Part shown: positions 60,899-64,000 of the stretch, piece after piece
How positions within the stretch are numbered: position 1 is the first letter of the stretch
Layout: each line of letters opens with the position of its first letter
Source of the DNA: Nitrosarchaeum sp.
GTDB taxonomy: Archaea; Thermoproteota; Nitrososphaeria; Nitrososphaerales; Nitrosopumilaceae
DNA: 64,000 nt
Assembly (NCBI RefSeq): GCF_035968265.1
Contig: NZ_JAVYIM010000008.1
Span: forward strand, 1-64,000
Direction: 5' to 3'
Program-made: the position numbers and the translations under genes
Notes under the pieces: generated by a model
What the model was told of the DNA's origin: nothing
Seen by the model: only the letters and a program-made list of their open reading frames with translations
The model's database searches: none

Positions 60899-60906
60899 TT
60901 TAATTA
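60899..60906 (+). promoter_or_regulatory. Box A of the 70-residue protein gene
   Basis: TTTAATTA is centred 27 bases before the ATG at 60930, predicting a leaderless transcript. Confidence 0.5.
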
Positions 60907-60929
60907 GTGTAAGCTAAGACTCGATCCTC

Positions 60930-61142
60930 ATGGGAAGAAGCTTCCAAGAATGGTTAAAACAACAAGATCAAGCAGTAGTTGCTAAAACACGTGCAGGCGA
61001 CGAAGCAAACAAACCACTTCTTAACCAACTTAACTGGATCTGGGTTAACAATCTGATGAAACAGAGAGCAGACCTAAATCCATCTTCAGCTGAATTACTT
61101 GACTGGGTAACCTCTGGTCAAATTGATGCAATGAGAAAATAA
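60930..61142 (+). CDS. Small conserved protein, 70 residues
   Basis: Predicted helical, soluble, with three Trp (QEWLKQQ, LNWIWVNNLM, LLDWVTSG) and no cysteines. Codon use is richer in G+C at third positions than most neighbours, similar to the S-layer and ferredoxin genes, suggesting high expression. It has a clear promoter and a strong terminator hairpin of its own. I cannot name a family or function; a small RNA- or protein-binding helical bundle is possible. ATG start, predicted leaderless. Confidence 0.8.
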   Translation: MGRSFQEWLKQQDQAVVAKTRAGDEANKPLLNQLNWIWVNNLMKQRADLNPSSAELLDWVTSGQIDAMRK

Positions 61143-61175
61143 ACGTGTAACACACGTTATCTTTTTGTTTTTTAT
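61142..61175 (+). terminator. Hairpin plus T-rich terminator
   Basis: AACGTGT (61142-61148) and ACACGTT (61152-61158) form a seven-base-pair stem with a three-base loop, directly followed by ATCTTTTTGTTTTTTATT. It begins in the stop codon of the 70-residue protein gene. Hairpins of this kind are uncommon in this window. Confidence 0.75.
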
Positions 61176-61260
61176 TATATTATTAATTCGTCCTTGATGA
61201 AATTTTTGGCAATTTTATTTCCGATCAATTTCATAACAGGGTTATGGATTTTGATTATGG

Positions 61261-61268
61261 TTTAAATA
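61261..61268 (+). promoter_or_regulatory. Box A of the ferredoxin gene
   Basis: TTTAAATA is centred about 29 bases before the ATG at 61294, with a predicted start site two to three bases upstream of it. Confidence 0.55.
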
Positions 61269-61293
61269 GCAACCAAGCAGACATTATGTTGTA

Positions 61294-61596
61294 ATGCCAA
61301 TAGCAATACTTCCAGACATTGATGAACAAAGATGTATCGGATGTGCACTATGTGTAGAAATCTGTACAACTCTTGGTCCTGATGTCCTTAGAGTAAAACC
61401 TGTTGAAGGCTGGAAGAGAGGTAAAGCATTTGTATTTTATCCAGAAAGATGTATTTCTGACGGTGCATGCATCGGTGTATGCCCAACAAAATCAATCTTT
61501 TGGATGAGACCAATGAATTACACAGCTGGACAACCAGTACCTCTTCACAAAAACGGTATCTTCATCAAAGGTTGGGCAGAAGACGCTGCACTATAA
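61294..61596 (+). CDS. Ferredoxin, 2x[4Fe-4S]-type
   Basis: 100 residues. Cluster motifs CIGCALCVEIC near residue 15 and CISDGACIGVCP near residue 56, with about 30 residues between them including WKRGKAFVFYPE. In the second motif the usual C-x2-C is widened (C-x4-C). A C-terminal extension of about 30 residues (GQPVPLHKNGIFIKGWAEDA) is unusual for a free ferredoxin. Codon choice suggests high expression. Possible low-potential electron carrier for 2-oxoacid oxidoreductases or nitrogen metabolism; partner unknown. One box A and a downstream T tract isolate it as a single-gene unit. Confidence 0.88.
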   Translation: MPIAILPDIDEQRCIGCALCVEICTTLGPDVLRVKPVEGWKRGKAFVFYPERCISDGACIGVCPTKSIFWMRPMNYTAGQPVPLHKNGIFIKGWAEDAAL

Positions 61597-61607
61597 GCAG
61601 AATCTTT

Positions 61608-61638
61608 TAGCACACACTTTTTTCTTATTTTTATTTAA
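61608..61638. terminator. T-rich terminator between ferredoxin and tgtA
   Basis: ACTTTTTTCTTATTTTTATTT follows the ferredoxin stop by about 20 bases. It touches the end of the convergent tgtA gene at 61635. Confidence 0.55.
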
Positions 61639-63161
61639 ACAATAGATTTTTTCTTGATATCTTTTGGAAGCATTTTGATATAGTATTTCAAAAATTCATC
61701 GGCCTTATCAAAATAAATTTCTGAAAATTGATTATTCTTAAAAAATATTTTCCACGTATTTTCAAAAGTTGGAAACTCTATCGGATTGAATTTTAATCTT
61801 GAAGTTTCATGATGCGATGCAGGAAAGATATCTGAAATTTCTAATGGGATTAATCCTAAATGTGGACTATATTGGCAAACTTGAATATTTTTTATCTCTT
61901 TGAATTTTCGTTTTAGTGAGAAATACTCATGTGACAGATATGCTGGTTTTGTATTGGATTCTTTGGTTATGATTAGAGTTTTTTTCTTTGACTTGAATTT
62001 TCTAACCATTTTATGATAAGATTGAACTTCTGGACGATATTGATCCTCTTTCCCATAAAGGAAAATAGCCTTTTCTTTGAATTTTGGAGTTGATGTTTCA
62101 AAGTAATTTGAATTTTCAGTAAAAATATCAATCATTTCAAATAACTTTGGATGTGCCCTTGCTTTTTTTAAGACATATTCCCACAATCTACCTTCATGGA
62201 TTGCCTGTTTTACTTTATCTACTTCATTTTTTATTGAATGAAGGTTATGTAGTGCAATTTCATTAATTTTTTCATGAATTTCTAATTGACGTAATTCATC
62301 AGGGGTATACTTTGAGCAGACTTCACAGTTACATGGAAATACGGAAATATCTGAAATATTTCTTGTACCATCATCTGTGATGTATCTCTCTTGTTTAGCA
62401 TATAACATGTAAGATGCAGAATCAAAAGTATCACAACCGAGTGCAACTGCAAATGGTATAGTTAATGGGTGTCCTGCACCAAACAAATGTAAAGGAATGG
62501 AATGCGGCATCTGTTTTTTTGCAGATACAATCATTTGTGCTAATAATTTGTATTCATATGATTCCATAAATTCCACTGGGCTACCTAAAGCTAGCATTTG
62601 AAAACCCATATCGACTAAACCTTTAGTTGATTTGGCTACCAGATCAAAATGTTCTCCACCTTGAATTGGTCCAATCCAGATCTGACCATTACTTTCACTA
62701 TCTTCAAGTGTCTTCTTTGAGACTTTGAGAGTATGATTGACATATGATTCAGCTTTTTTCCATGCAAGTCCATAACCTGTAGGTTTATCCAACGGAATTG
62801 CAAAATCTGTAAGTATTTTTCTTTCAAATTCTGCCATCTCTGGTGGTAAAACTTTGACATCCCCATACTCTAAAACCTGATACCCTCCAGAGTCTGTCAT
62901 TATTGCGCCGTCAAAATTTATAATGTTGTGAATTCCTTTTTTTACCGCTTCGTCGCCATAATTGTTTCTAGTGATGTATGCATTTGTAATTACTAAATCA
63001 AAACCAATCTCTTTGATTTTTTTAGCTGAAATAGTCTGTTTGACAGGATGAATCACTGGGACATAAGCAGGAGTTTCAATTTTTCCATGATTTGTATGAA
63101 TCACTCCAATTCTTCCAGCCAAATCACTTTTTAAAATCTCAAACAAGTTACTGATTCTCAA
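61635..63161 (-). CDS. tgtA: tRNA-guanine(15) transglycosylase (archaeosine synthesis)
   Basis: 508 residues. It exchanges guanine-15 of archaeal tRNAs for preQ0. The N-terminal TIM barrel carries TPAYVPVIHPVKQTISAKKI, the nucleophile region IMTDSGGYQVLEYGD, and WIGPIQGGEHFDLV. The zinc site is FPCNCEVCSKYTPDEL plus a later His. The C-terminal ~150 residues are longer than in bacterial Tgt and correspond to the C1/C2 domains; a clear PUA domain is not visible at the end and may be separate. Start TTG at 63161, 16 bases after the AK6 gene. No archaeosine synthase gene is in the window. Confidence 0.92.
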   Translation of the reverse strand: MRISNLFEILKSDLAGRIGVIHTNHGKIETPAYVPVIHPVKQTISAKKIKEIGFDLVITNAYITRNNYGDEAVKKGIHNIINFDGAIMTDSGGYQVLEYGDVKVLPPEMAEFERKILTDFAIPLDKPTGYGLAWKKAESYVNHTLKVSKKTLEDSESNGQIWIGPIQGGEHFDLVAKSTKGLVDMGFQMLALGSPVEFMESYEYKLLAQMIVSAKKQMPHSIPLHLFGAGHPLTIPFAVALGCDTFDSASYMLYAKQERYITDDGTRNISDISVFPCNCEVCSKYTPDELRQLEIHEKINEIALHNLHSIKNEVDKVKQAIHEGRLWEYVLKKARAHPKLFEMIDIFTENSNYFETSTPKFKEKAIFLYGKEDQYRPEVQSYHKMVRKFKSKKKTLIITKESNTKPAYLSHEYFSLKRKFKEIKNIQVCQYSPHLGLIPLEISDIFPASHHETSRLKFNPIEFPTFENTWKIFFKNNQFSEIYFDKADEFLKYYIKMLPKDIKKKSIV

Positions 63162-63177
63162 TAATAGCGTTATTTAA

Positions 63178-63726
63178 TCAATAAGCAAAAAATTTTTTCA
63201 AATCATCATGTTTTGCTACTAAATCAAGCCAATCAACATCTTCACTTGAATCTTCACCGTTGATTATGCTCATCACTTTATTTATCACTTCTAAAACACT
63301 CTTTGTTGTAACATCTACCTGGAATACCTTTACTCCAAATTGATTTATTGCATCATGTGCTATTACTCCTAAAATTTCACTACCTGTATTTTCTCTAGTT
63401 TTTTCATCTGAGTACTCTCTTTTTTTATAAACTGAAATCAAATCATATGGGTTTCTTCTCAATACAATCATTTTCTTTATTTGCTCTGATGATAAAACAT
63501 ATGGTGCTAAATGTCCAACAATTAAACATGGTTTTGAAATTTTCTTATTGATTATTTTTTTTAATTCTGTTGTATCAACATCATTTGTATCTTTATTTCT
63601 TTCAAATAATCCCGAATCTTTAGCGATATTGTTTATGTCTACTATCTGTAATTCTAAACGTTTAGCAATTTCATTGGCTATAGTATGCTTCCCAACGCCA
63701 GGATTTCCAGTAATTACTATTGACAT
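63178..63726 (-). CDS. Adenylate kinase-like NTPase (AK6/Fap7 family)
   Basis: About 182 residues. Walker A is SIVITGNPGVGKHTIANEIAK, followed by the AMP-binding like LQIVDINNIAKDSGLF and LIVGHLAPYV. The LID-like segment contains VLRRNPYDLISVYKKREYSDEKTREN, as in AK6. AK6/Fap7 acts in small-subunit assembly with uS11 and has adenylate kinase activity. The reading frame extends to 63738, but ATG at 63726 gives the family N-terminus. It is upstream of tgtA on the same strand, so both likely form one unit concerned with translation. Confidence 0.88.
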   Translation of the reverse strand: MSIVITGNPGVGKHTIANEIAKRLELQIVDINNIAKDSGLFERNKDTNDVDTTELKKIINKKISKPCLIVGHLAPYVLSSEQIKKMIVLRRNPYDLISVYKKREYSDEKTRENTGSEILGVIAHDAINQFGVKVFQVDVTTKSVLEVINKVMSIINGEDSSEDVDWLDLVAKHDDLKKFFAY

Positions 63727-63799
63727 ATTATAAAACAAACATGAACCGAATTAAACAATTTCTGCAATACTAATAAGTACAATAGCATTTTTGTGTGTA

Positions 63800-64000
63800 T
63801 TGCAAATTGGTTTATTAGGTAAAGCAAATGTTGGAAAATCTACATTTTTTTCAGCTGCTACTGAAACTCCTGTCCCTATAGGCAACTTTCCATTTACAAC
63901 AATTCAACCAAATGTTGGTGTTGCTTATGTAAAATCTGATTGCGCCTGTAAACATTTTGAAATTAAACATCAAAATCCATTATGTGTAAATGGAACTCGT
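63800..64000 (+). CDS. YchF/Ola1-type GTP-binding protein, N-terminal part (window edge)
   Basis: 67 codons from a TTG start at 63800 to the window end. It begins MQIGLLGKANVGKSTFFSAA (P-loop G1), then TETPVPIGNFPFTTIQPNVGVAYV with the switch region typical of archaeal YchF-like proteins, and a Cys cluster DCACKHFEIKHQNPLC. The full gene would be about 395 residues with a C-terminal TGS domain. Relatives bind the ribosome and may hydrolyse ATP instead of GTP. Divergent from the AK6 gene, with 73 bases between the starts. Confidence 0.9.
   Translation, partial: MQIGLLGKANVGKSTFFSAATETPVPIGNFPFTTIQPNVGVAYVKSDCACKHFEIKHQNPLCVNGTR

Noticed and set aside
61190-61275. Short minus-strand frame reading IKIHNPVMKLIGNKIAKNFI and onward
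   Set aside because: Only 19 codons remain after its first ATG and a stop lies just upstream; too short to support as a gene, although the peptide looks non-random.
1-64000. Insertion sequences, integrases, prophage, toxin-antitoxin or defence islands
   Set aside because: No transposase, integrase, nuclease-helicase or similar family was recognised, and no target-site duplications were noticed; the region looks like core genome.

Overview
The window is a 64 kb stretch of an AT-rich archaeal chromosome. It most likely comes from a marine ammonia-oxidising archaeon close to Nitrosopumilus (Nitrososphaerota, formerly Thaumarchaeota). The evidence is: archaeal/eukaryal information genes (ribosomal proteins S27e and L44e, exosome Csl4, Dph2, TiaS, archaeosine TgtA, beta-CASP aCPSF2, AK6, Ogg1-type glycosylase, thermosome); a 1705-residue secreted protein that looks like the Nitrosopumilus S-layer protein; a Rieske/cytochrome b/cupredoxin cluster; very short or absent 5' leaders; and many TTG/GTG starts. 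I saw no transposase, prophage or CRISPR array, so this is mostly core genome.

Layout. 1-1.9 kb: the tail of a lysine/alanine/proline repeat protein, a possible proteasome-assembly-chaperone-like protein and a UbiD decarboxylase. 1.9-4.9 kb: a thioesterase, two related phasin-like helical proteins, a broken response regulator and small orphan genes, one of them (4388-4564) under 60 codons. 4.9-7.5 kb: heme O synthase, an Lrp regulator and aspartate-semialdehyde dehydrogenase. 7.6-11.7 kb: a five-gene overlapping late-cobalamin operon whose CobQ/CbiP lacks a glutaminase domain. 11.7-23 kb: S27e/L44e, adenine deaminase, thermosome subunit, ROK kinase, GMP synthase, pterin genes mptE and folP, and IMP dehydrogenase. 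23-34 kb: a membrane glycosyltransferase, prephenate dehydratase, Csl4, a zinc-type reductase, a TPR protein, Dph2, TiaS, an intron-containing initiator tRNA-Met, a PQQ-type sugar dehydrogenase and class II HMG-CoA reductase.

34.5-41.9 kb is a histidine operon: hisG-hisD-hisC-HAD phosphatase-hisB-hisH-hisA-hisF-hisI. hisE is not in the window. 42.7-45.2 kb pairs threonine synthase with an unusual fusion of a ubiquitin-like domain ending in Gly-Gly and an E1/MoeB-type activating enzyme. 45.4-55.5 kb is a cell-surface block: the S-layer protein, a membrane-anchored secreted protein and a very large pyrolysin/TPPII-like subtilase. 55.5-58.2 kb encodes the respiratory Rieske protein, a b6-like cytochrome b and a membrane-anchored cupredoxin. 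58.2-64 kb has tRNA-Arg(UCU), Ogg1, aCPSF2, a small conserved protein, a ferredoxin, TgtA, AK6 and the start of a YchF-type GTPase.

Together the genes cover amino-acid (His, Thr, Phe), purine, cobalamin, pterin and isoprenoid synthesis, translation and RNA maturation, the cell envelope and electron transport. The items most worth following up are the ubiquitin-like/E1 fusion beside ThrC, CobQ without a glutaminase domain, the D-loop intron in initiator tRNA, the S-layer/subtilase block, and the b6-like cytochrome b with an altered Rieske motif. Functional assignments rest on motif and family recognition from the sequence alone; no database search was run.
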